Source of the DNA: Antennarius striatus
Taxonomy: Eukaryota > Chordata > Actinopteri > Lophiiformes > Antennariidae
Length of the DNA stretch: 64,000 nt
Direction: 5' to 3'
NCBI RefSeq assembly: GCF_040054535.1
Contig: NC_090797.1
Span: 10,676,501 to 10,740,500 of the forward strand
Below the pieces are notes generated by a model. That model saw only the letters and a list, made by a program, of their open reading frames with translations. It ran no database searches and was not told the DNA's origin. Position 1 is the first letter of the stretch. Each line of letters opens with the position of its first letter. Shown here one piece after another: positions 54,501 to 64,000 of this stretch. Position numbers and translations under genes: made by a program.

Positions 54501-57500
54501 ATGGCTGTACGGTGCAGGACGGGGTTCTACCGGCAGGAGGTAAACAGAACCGTGTGGGAGGTTCCGGAGAGGTACCGGGACCTGAAGCAGGTCGGGACAG
54601 GAGCCTACGGGACCGTGTGGTAAGTCAGGAGGAAACCCTTTAGTCACTTATATCATCTTGGTCTGCGTAAAATAAACCTCTACAAGTCCGGAGAGATTAA
54701 AATTACTTTTGAGAAATTTAAAATCTATTAAGGATGTTTTTATTTCCAGTAAACCAAGATCTAGTCCGTTTTTGGGTTATTCTTTTTTTTTTTTTTTTTT
54801 TTTTAAACATCCATCAAACTATCCCTAAAAAAAATCAATGAGCCAGACTTTTATATCCAGCTACATTTTTTATTTTAAGTATTCTTGCAGCAGCAGTACT
54901 AAATGTGTTGTATGTTGGTGTGCACTCCCTCCACAGCTGGCTCTACAGGGCCCCTCAATGCATTGTGTTGTGTGGAGGGTCAACAAAGAAAAACACCCCC
55001 AGTCTCATTGTTGGGAAGTCATAGATCCCAGTTAAGTTCAGCAAATGCCCAGTAGTTTGTCTTCAGTTGCAAATAAGTCTCTTGAAAAAAACAGACACGG
55101 TGAAATTTTTTAAGTAAAAGGTAAAATTTAGATCATTGATATTCCATTTAGATGACTCAGATACATCATTCAAATTCCAAGCAGACCATAAAAACATGAT
55201 ATCATCTGTTGTGCTTTAAGTTCATGGCATTTTTTTCTGTCTCCCAGGCATTATTTTCTATTATACTCAGCATAATATGTAGTTTGCTTCTGCGTCTGTT
55301 TTCCAGCTCAGCGTGGGATCGCCGGAATGGGACACAAGTAGCCATCAAGAAACTCCATCGGCCCTTCCAGTCCAAACTTTTTGCCAAAAGAGCATACAGA
55401 GAGCTTCGACTCCTCAAACACATGAAGCATGAGAACGTAGGAACATTCTCCAACAGCATCCTCAGCCTGTGATTTCTCACTGATTTTTTCCCAACGCTCT
55501 CGATTATGTTTTTACCTTTTTTTCCCAACTAGGTCATCGGGCTCCGGGATGTTTTCACTGCTGAGATCTCATTGGACCGCTTACGTGACTTGTAAATTCC
55601 TGTCCAATCTGGAATGCTGATTGTAAAATTGTTCCACTGGAGTGACCCCAGTCCCCTTCTCTTATCCAGTTACTTGGTGATGCCGTTCATGGGCACCGAC
55701 CTCAGTAAGCTGATGAAGCTGGAGAGGTTAACAGAAGACAGAGTGCAGTTCCTCGTCTATCAGATGCTGAAAGGACTGAAGGTGACACACCCTTTCTTAT
55801 ATGCATGCTACCTTTACCTTTACCTGCATCCTTACTGTACCTGTAAGAGTGTTGATTACTTCACTTAAACAGTAATGTGATTACATTTCCCCCCACCTTT
55901 TAAAAAGAATCCCAGTAAACAATGATTTCAGATCCTCATTTCACAGACTAGGGTTACTGATGTTGTCTCTCTGTCTTCTCTCTGCAGTATATCCACTCTG
56001 CAGGGATCATCCACAGGGTGAGCGACCTCTGACCTTTTGAACTATAAGCTTTGGGGGTGGGGCTGTTGCTCTTTTTCACATTCAATCCCATTCATTCAAA
56101 TTCCCACACGGGGGAGTTTGCTACTCTCGGACACTGATATGGGACGTGTTACGTTTAATCTCAAACGTCTCTGTTTTACCAAAGCCTCTGCTTTAATGAC
56201 GCAGTTCATGAATAATTTCAGTTGGAGAAAAATCTCTTCTGTTCATACTAATCCGCTAGATTAGATATGAAGCATTGCTGCCAGCCTTAGAGAAGGCAGT
56301 AGCCTTGCAGTCAAAGTTTAGGGATGAGAAGTACCCTTAAGTGGAGAATGTTATGTTGATTTATATGATTCCAAATGAAGGATTTAACATATAATCACTC
56401 CTGTCTGTCATAATGTGTTTTGATCACTGTAAGTGATTTATTGAGCCAAGTCTGTTTCTGAATCCTGCAGGACCTGAAACCTGGAAATTTAGCCATCAAC
56501 CCAGACTGCGAGCTGAAGGTACCCTAACTAATATGAACATAGTTTAATGTGAATACCCCATGCATATAGACTTATTAATCTTACATTTCTGGTTTAGATA
56601 CTCGATTTTGGTCTGGCAAGGCAGGCTGATGCAGAAATGACGGGTTATGTTGTGACACGCTGGTACAGAGCGCCTGAGGTTATCCTTAATTGGATGCACT
56701 ACACGCAAACTGGTGAACTCTTTAACTTCACATTGTGTATCAACAGGACTGCAGAAAAAACAGATAGAGGCCAGTTGCATAATACAACATACAAGACGTT
56801 TGCTCTCTGTTGCAGTGGATATCTGGTCGGCAGGATGTATTATGGCAGAGATGCTGCTGGGAAAGCCACTGTTCAAAGGAAATGATCGTATCCTTACAGC
56901 TCCTGCACAGACTACCTCAAACTTCTTACAATGTCCATCATGCTGATATTCTGAGCTGAATAGAAAGCTTACATTGCTCAAATCCATGCAGGATGATACT
57001 TGACTGTAGCGGTTGCCAGACCTGGACCAGCTCAGAGAAATCATGAAGATTACAGGAACCCCAGCTGCTGACTTTGTTGTGAAGCTGCAGAGCCAAGATG
57101 TAAGTCCAAACCTGGAGTAAAACATATTAAAAGTGTGCTCAGTTCATAAGACACACACTGGTGGTTATATAATCCCAGAAACATAACAAAAATGTATGAG
57201 ATATATTTTGAGATTTATACTAATACAATATATTGAGCAAATGTTGCATTTGTTTTTATTTTCATTGCCACAATCATTGCTGCATAGGGTTCAGCTTCTA
57301 CCCCTCATCAGATATTTGTCTTTCATTATGGGATTCTTCAGAAGAATGGAACAAATTATAATGGCAGTCAGAGCACATCAGTGGTTTTTTTGATGATTTA
57401 GGGAAAGTGTTGCACAATCCCACAAAGTTGGGAATCTTTGGCTTCATCCTCCTCTCTGGATCCACACCAACTCACTCCCCATCCCTCACTCCCATGTCTT

Positions 57501-58525
57501 TAGTGGTTTTTCAATGATTATAAGGAGAATTTATCTTATGTAAGTACTGTACACGCCCCACGTTTGCGCCAAAATTGGAAACTAATGAAGCAAACCAAAC
57601 AACTTTGGTGGAGGTACATATTGTCGATAAATGACTTCTCTCTGTCTCAGCAGATTAAACTTTTTCATAATTATTTCCATTTTACAGGCCAAAAACTACA
57701 TCAAAAGTCTACCAAAAGTGCCAAAGAAAGATTTACACTCTGTTTTCCCCAAAGCTAGTTCCAGCGGTACGTAATGGTCTTTGGTTTACGCAGGCGAAGG
57801 TGCGTGAAACCATCGTGCTGACTTTGATGTGTATGTCTGGGATACAGGAGTGTGTGTTCTCGAAAAGATGCTGCTCCTGGACCCCGAGGAGAGGGTGAGC
57901 GCCTCGGAGGCACTTGACCTACCCTTCTTCAGTGAGTTCAGAGACACAGAAGAGGAGACTGAAGCTCTGCCTTATGATCAGACCATGGACAGCCTGGATC
58001 TTCCCCTGGACCAGTGGAAACGTAAGAGGAGGAGAAGCTGGCTCAGATTTAAGTGCTATCATCACTGCTTTTATAATAACCACAGGTCGAGAGATGCATG
58101 TAGTCACTAAGCAGTTTCTGTTCCTCCCAATTCTATTAAGCAATTTAGCGTCTTTCAACTCCTTGTTTTGGTTTAAACACCGGTACTTTAACTCATAAAC
58201 TCAATCATTTTAACAGCATCAAAGCGGCAAAATACAGTTGTGTTAATTTACGCGCTTGTCAAATGAAATCAGCTCCTGCCGTGTTACAGTACCTGCTGTT
58301 TGCCAGAAGAGGTCACTAGATCTGATTTAAAGTTTCTCTTTATGATAAACTGAAGGTGCTATATTATCTGTGGGTATAGTGAAGAGGTTGTGACATTGGA
58401 TGTAAAGCAGAACATGGATATGATACAGAATAACCAGTCTTCTCTTGTGTCCCTCCACAGGTCACACGTTCACAGAAATACTGACCTTCAGGCCACCCAG
58501 GGACTCCAAAGAAACATCGCTTTAA
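54501..58525 (+). CDS. mapk12: MAPK12, p38 gamma (ERK6/SAPK3) kinase (complete, 360 aa)
   Basis: p38 gamma is a TGY-loop stress kinase, prominent in muscle, whose C-terminal tail binds PDZ domains. The protein starts [20 protein letters not shown] and shows GTGAYGTV, the VAIKKL lysine, [31 protein letters not shown], the p38 gamma-like signature DLSKLMK and an end of [10 protein letters not shown]. The last residues (ETSL) form a class I PDZ ligand, like the KETPL end of mammalian p38 gamma; this separates it from p38 delta. Exons: 54501-54619, 55307-55436, 55533-55591, 55670-55781, 55988-56017, 56471-56518, 56598-56712, 56816-56887, 57020-57099, 57688-57766, 57848-58021, 58461-58525; the sum is 1083 nt. 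It lies 3.6 kb downstream of mapk11 on the same strand. Confidence 0.95.
56888..57019 (+). other. Putative U12-type intron of mapk12
   Basis: The donor is GTATCCTT. A TACTTGAC branch-like motif ends at 57004, about 15 bases before the AG, and no pyrimidine tract is present. It interrupts the His codon of FKGNDH-LDQLR, the same site as the mapk11 intron at 49447-49752. Confidence 0.85.
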
Positions 58526-59878
58526 GGACACACTCTGAGACCCACTGTGCACCCAAACCAACAAAACTGCACATACTCATGCACACATCTGCAGCCATAA
58601 ATGTTTCTTCTTTGTTGTTGATTATATATTTTTGTGTGTGTAGACAAAATATGTATTAATAGATTGGTAATGTTTTTATTTTTCAATAAATATAATTTCT
58701 TAATCATAAGGGGCTCAGCTATATTAATTTCCATCACCCATAGAAATGTGTTTAAATTCATGCCAGCTCGTCTTGTTTTTGCCTTTTGCTGGTTTATTCT
58801 GATAAAAGATAAAAGATTTCATTTCTGCAACTCAGGTTGAAGTCATCATAGTGGAATTCACCCATAAGTTCATGAAGTTACATTCTCAAAGTAGAAATGA
58901 ATAAATGTGCCCAAATGAGATTCGGTTTGATATTGTGCTCAAACCAGACATCTGTCTTCCATAAACAGCTGGGGGTCACGTCTAAAATAGAATGCAGCTG
59001 AACTAAAAGCCTTGTTCGTGGAGGAGAGTCGGTATCTGTGTTTGCCATGATTCAGAGGTTTATCCACGATGACGCTGTCACTGTATGAGCACTGTTATAA
59101 TGTTTCCCCTCGTGCACACATCAATGAATACACTACCTGGACATGCATTCAGGGTGACATTAAAAACAACGTGATTACACAGGGGGGAGGGGGATTAATC
59201 CCAGTGGAGAAGCCAAAAATACAGCTTCAGGCCCAAAATAGTTCATAGTTTAGTTTGCTTTCTAGATGGGCAATGTCATGTAATTGAACTACAGGTACTT
59301 GATCCACCTTATAAATATGAAATGAACTTTGAGGAAGCGAAAATGAAAAAGAATTATATCTCTGAAGTTTCAGTGGTGCATTTTAACATTTTAGCACTGA
59401 TCCTGAATGGTATTATTTTGGGGGCATGTTTGGGCCACACAAGTGATCTTTTCTTTCGTGCACCATTCCCATCTGGGATCTCCACAGTGTTCCTTTAGTC
59501 AGAAACTCAAAGAAGGGGGCAGTTCTGATACATAATCTTCCACCCTCAGCCTGCAAAGTGGATTTTCCATGAAGACCAATCTGGGAAACTGGTAAAAATT
59601 GTCAAATAAATAGATGTAAATATGAGTTGCTAGTATGTAGAACATCTCTTGATGTGATACCATTTAAGACCAACATGGGTCACTGTACTTACATGGATCT
59701 GCAATCAATTAAAAGCAATGAATTTTCCATTAGAGTGACGAAGAGGGCAGGTTCCTTTTTTTTTTTTTTTGCCGAACTTTCTCCGATAAGAGATGTTTGC
59801 CTGCTGGTGTTGACCGACTGGCTGCCCTGTCAGTTGTATGTTTCCTGGTGGCTGAACACTTAAGAGTTTCACAGGACA
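58526..59878. other. mapk12 3' UTR and short intergenic region
   Basis: AATAAA at 58685-58690 is the likely mapk12 poly(A) signal. Beyond it lies non-coding sequence with a poly-T run near 59758-59770. No other gene is recognised. Confidence 0.5.
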
Positions 59879-60513
59879 ATGGATAAAACCTACATATCTA
59901 AACAGGATGGATTAAAACTCTTTCACTTGTGGCTGTTATTTCTTGCAGGTAATAGAAGATTTTTCCTTTTCATTAAAATTTCAGTCACATTTTAGTCGAG
60001 AGAATAAGATCCTTTAGAAGAGTGAGTCTCTGCGTCACCACCCATTAGAGTGGCTGAGAACTTCTCAAACTTTATTAATCAAATAAAGTAGAAAGGAGCT
60101 GATAATCATTTACAGTAGCGTAACCTTCTCTAACTTACTTTATGTTTATTTCTTATGTTTCTCTTGTTCTTTTAGAGACAAATATAATTTTTACTACTGT
60201 AGTTACTTTTCAGAATTTTTTTTATGACAAAATAAAATTTTTCAAATATTGCGTATATTTTTATAGATTAAGATACACAATGTGATATAAAAAATGTTCC
60301 ATCTCCAACAGGAACATTCTATTTACACAGTAATGCTTGTACATATACACACACATACACACATTACATATGTATACTGCATGTACATATATGGAATGTC
60401 TTTAATGTCATCATACACAGTCTACAACATAATTTTAATAATGCATACTGTATGTATGTACAGTATACTGTATGTACTGTATATATATGTATGTACACAC
60501 ACACACACGCACG

Positions 60514-60589
<76 letters not shown>

Positions 60590-63579
60590 CTTCTCTATAA
60601 GTTATGCAGAAAACTTTAAATGAGCTTTAACATGTTTCGTCTTCAGTATTGGAGTCTTGCGTGGTGATCTTGCAAACAGACGATGGCTGCTGAGCCATTA
60701 TTATTCATTATTTTATTTGAAACAATTGTACCCTCTAACTCCAGGTCACCATTAGTGGTTGTTGGCTCTTAGACAACTCTTCTGATAATTCTTTTAGCTC
60801 CTCTGTCAGACATCCTGTGAGGAGCATCTGGTTGTGGCTGGTTTATGGTGAAATGATGTCATTTCCAGCACTACTCACTGGAACATTCAGAAGTTTAGAA
60901 ATAATTATGCTAAGAATTCCATCAGTGTGTTTCGCAACAGTGAGGTTGCAAATCTCTTGAGAAATCTCTTTGCTTTAACCCACTATGAGATGTTTCTTGT
61001 GTGACTCCTTGGCAAAGCGACGTCTTTTATAGACCATTGTTTGGACCTAAACCAGCGGATTTTAATTTGACAAGGAGCAGGAAGGTTTTCTAATGACTGG
61101 TAGACTTCGGATGGTGTCTTTTCTTTCCATGCCTTGTTGCACCTTCATGTATTCTTGTGTTCAATATTTTTTCCCCTGAGTCATTCTATTTTATTAGACT
61201 TTATTTTATGGACATCTCAGGTTTGATCTCTTTGAGTGTGTGAAATGCAGGGGTTGTTATTGACAACTTCATATCAGGAACATCTATAGAAATGTGTTTA
61301 CTGAGACAAACGGTGCTATATACATACATACATACATACATACGTACATACATTTATAATCATTACAGATATTTTGCGAAGTAATGATAATAAATTATAA
61401 ATAATGACTTTTAATACTCAAATGTTTGTTTAATAGAAATGTTTTTTAATGAAATGAAAATAATCAGTGTAGCAAATTTCTTACATAACTAACATGTGCT
61501 AAACTGCAGCCACTATAACGTATATACTATATACAATATTCTATATACTACATACAATATACTATATGCTGTACTATACACTTTTGTCTGAGGGTGTTCT
61601 GTTGATTTTAGTTTTAAAGTGTTTTATGCACAAACACTTGGCTTCTGAATCTTAACTGTTGTTTACGGTATGATAGTGACAGTAAATGTAACTCCCCACT
61701 TTGGAGAGGGGCCCCTGCGTCCTCCTGAAGGACCCCTGGTGTCTCTGGACACCAGAAAGTCACTGACTGAAGTGGCACGGATGGCTTTGTTCGAGTTAAA
61801 TGCTGGTTTAAAGGAATCACATAGAAGAGTTACAGCGAACGGCTTTGGCAACATGAGCCAAAATAAAGTCTGCCAGCAGCAAAACATCTCAGTGGGCTTT
61901 TGTGTTGTTTTCCTATCACTAATGTTTTTCTTTATGATATGAAAGTAGTGTAATGCTTAATATAGGAGAAACTTTCAGATATGAATGAATCTGTTGTCAT
62001 GGACTGTAGGTCTTCAGCTGGTCCTGTCTGCAGATGGAGAGACCACTGAGCTGGATAATAATGACGGTAGGTGATTTTACACTCCAGCAGCAAATGGATC
62101 CTGAAGCTGCTCTCTTTATGACCATAAATGTCAAGATTCATTACAGTGAAATGTGACAACTTTCAGAGGGATCGAGTTTGAACTGTACGATTGTTGGTCC
62201 GGACTACGTGACGGTGGGGGTGCCGAGCAGTTTCGGGTGTTACTGCAGCTGTGCTGAGTGTACCTACTCTATGTCAGCGGATGTACCGAGTGCTCAGGGC
62301 CAGGACTACATGCTGGCCTTCGTTCTTCGAAGTTGGAAGCCGGCCGTAACAGTCAACTGCACTGTCACAGATAGCAATACACAGGGGACTGACACAATAA
62401 CAAAGCACCTGCAAGTGCTGGGTAAGTGGGTTTTTTATGTATAAAAATCATGTCTTTTTATGGTTAAGATATACAATTTTAGAGCTTCTCTATCTAATTC
62501 TTACCATAGCTGGACCAGCCAACGTTACCATCTCGGGCCCTAGTTTGATGACCCCATCAATGAAATACACCTACAGTTGCCACGCCTACTGTCGACCATC
62601 TTGCACCTATGCCTGGAGGGCAGATAAAGGCCCATGGGTTGGTGGTCCAGGGAATGTCGTTTCAGTTTCTCCAAAAGCTGACGACAAGTTCAAAATCCTC
62701 ACCTGCAAAGCCACCAACACTGTGTCTGGACTGTACGTCACTGCTAGTGAAAACATAGCTGTCGTAGGTAAGTGACGAGTTTCGCTACAGGCACTGGTTT
62801 TATTAAAGATTCTAGATCTATTATAGATTAGACAAGTACCTTTATCATTTATCTGATCAAATGTGATTCATTTTAGTCACCAAGTGATGGAATTCATCAA
62901 TTTAATGTTGTTTGTGTGTCGTTTGTTCACTATCGTGACTGGAATCTAATATGGATGTCTGAATGAAGGTTTGATCATCTGAAGGCCTTATAAATGCATG
63001 AAGTTTTAAAAAAAACAAAAACAATATATGTGGAATCTATTTTTGTGTGCAAAGCATCACATTTCAACCTAACAGATTTTACGTTTTGATGAACAGCATG
63101 ATGTTTTCCCAGTAATGATTCATCCTAATTCTATTTGTCTTTCAGCGGGTCCATCAGAGATTCAAATCAAAGGACCCGAACTTATAGATATTGGTCAGAA
63201 GTACAGGTTTGAGTGTACGTGTGAATGTCTACCCTCTTGTCAGTACGCCATGTCTATGGGCAGTCACACTGTGCGGGGCAAAGTGGTCGATATAACCGTG
63301 GACCATCCACAGAAATCCGTCACGGTCACATGTAAAGCAGAAAACACTGCTTCAAAGAAGACTACGTCAGCCAGTAGAACCATTCAAGTAAAAGGTAGAC
63401 AAGCCTTAACGTCCTCTGTTCTCACTCACACACCTCCTAGTAGTCTTCTATTGATTGACCTGAGCTGCGTTCTTTTTATCTCGTGTTCTGCTTCAGGTCT
63501 AAACTCGTCCACTCGTCCAGAGGAGACTTCAGCTGTGCTGCTGGTGGCCTTCATCATTTCTGCTGTCTTCATGTTGTGA
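59879..63579 (+). CDS. Three-domain Ig-like, cysteine-rich, probably GPI-anchored surface protein (323 aa, family not recognised)
   Basis: I do not recognise this gene. Six exons joined only by phase-1 introns are supported: 59879-59948, 62010-62066, 62167-62421, 62510-62767, 63146-63394, 63497-63579; the sum is 972 nt and closes in frame. Exon 1 encodes a signal-peptide-like MDKTYISKQDGLKLFHLWLL. Exons 3, 4 and 5 each encode one Ig-like domain of about 85 residues, beginning around GPDYV, GPSLM and GPELI and holding a B-strand Cys and an F-strand T/NC. Each also has a Cys pair directly after the B-strand Cys: CSCAEC, CHAYCRPSC, CECLPSC. Sequons include LNCT, VNCT, ANVT and LNSS. The last exon ends VLLVAFIISAVFML with no cytoplasmic tail, as in GPI-anchor signals. 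CEACAM/CD2-like adhesion or immune proteins are possible relatives, but this is a guess. The link of exons 1-2 to exon 3 is less certain than exons 3-6. Confidence 0.75.
60498..60587. repeat. (CA)n microsatellite in intron 1 of the Ig-like gene
   Basis: CA units interrupted near the start by CACG repeats, preceded by TATATGTATGTA. Further simple repeats in the same 2-kb intron are a TACA tract at about 61319-61350 and an AT-rich ACTATATAC-type block at about 61517-61580. Confidence 0.9.
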
Positions 63580-64000
63580 CCCTCTTCGCAGGTCACTTTT
63601 AATACTGAATCAGCACAATAGCACAGTTATGAACCCTGCACATTTATTTCCGCTGATTTTTATAAAAATAATATTATAATAACAATGTTTTTACCTAACT
63701 GTTCCATTTTTATTTCCTTTATTTGCCATAATAATTATTGGTTGTAATAGCAGGTATGTTTCTCTTTGTCATTTTCTTAATCAGTTCCCTGCTTGTCTCA
63801 CTGTCTCGACATGTTTTCTGACACCCCGGTCATGGATTGGTGGTGAAAAAAGTGGTTGGATTCTGAAGAAGATCTGACTCATCTCTGTGTGATCCCACAT
63901 TGGATATGACTCCATTTGTCTCTCCTGTTGACAGTGGGCCGAACCCTGTTTACATTTTCGGTATGAGACATGGAGCAGCAGTCAAAAACCAGCATGTACA
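63580..64000. other. 3' flank of the Ig-like gene
   Basis: Presumed 3' UTR and downstream DNA. No canonical AATAAA was seen close to the stop, and no other gene is recognised up to the window end. Confidence 0.4.

Noticed and set aside
61670-61942. 90-codon frame in intron 1 of the Ig-like gene ending in a hydrophobic stretch
   Set aside because: No splice signals place it in the gene, no domain is recognised, and an equally long frame exists on the other strand.

Overview
The window reads as a stretch of a teleost nuclear genome, probably a compact percomorph-type one. Genes are split by many short GT-AG introns (often 75-150 bp). Long CA/GT microsatellites are frequent, and there are fish-style dispersed repeats and two nuclear tRNA genes. 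No prokaryotic operon, CRISPR array, or retroviral or other capsid-bearing element was recognised.

Layout: (1) 1-16354, plus strand: the 3' 51 exons of UTP20, a large HEAT-repeat component of the small-subunit processome; the 5' end lies outside the window. (2) 17758-20803, minus strand: complete ARL1, a Golgi Arf-like GTPase, tail-to-tail with UTP20. (3) 21459-27607, plus: complete DENND11 (LCHN/KIAA1147), head-to-head with ARL1 across about 650 bp. (4) 29408-36865, minus: a complete FGD-family Cdc42 exchange factor (DH-PH-FYVE-PH), tail-to-tail with DENND11, with transcript ends that appear to overlap. (5) 36866-41129: AT-rich intergenic DNA with tRNA-Gln(UUG) on the minus strand and a tRNA-derived SINE. 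(6) 41130-50919, plus: mapk11 (p38 beta), with tRNA-Val(UAC) inside its 6-kb first intron and a small CAGT-type MITE in its last intron. (7) 54501-58525, plus: mapk12 (p38 gamma), a tandem paralogue with identical internal exon sizes. (8) 59879-63579, plus: an unrecognised three-domain Ig-like, probably GPI-anchored surface protein.

Exon boundaries were worked out by hand from splice signals, codon phase and similarity to remembered family sequences. All complete models close in frame: ARL1 181 aa, DENND11 501 aa, FGD 963 aa, MAPK11 361 aa, MAPK12 360 aa and the Ig protein 323 aa. The genes do not form one pathway. The two p38 kinases are an ancient tandem pair, and the FGD gene beside them recalls human 6p21, where FGD2 lies near MAPK13/MAPK14.

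The observations most worth follow-up are: the cysteine-rich Ig orphan; a stop-free 90-nt intron in UTP20 bounded by 8-bp direct repeats; a roughly 110-bp GT repeat abutting a DENND11 splice acceptor; paired U12-type introns in mapk11 and mapk12; and a GC-AG intron in the FGD gene.
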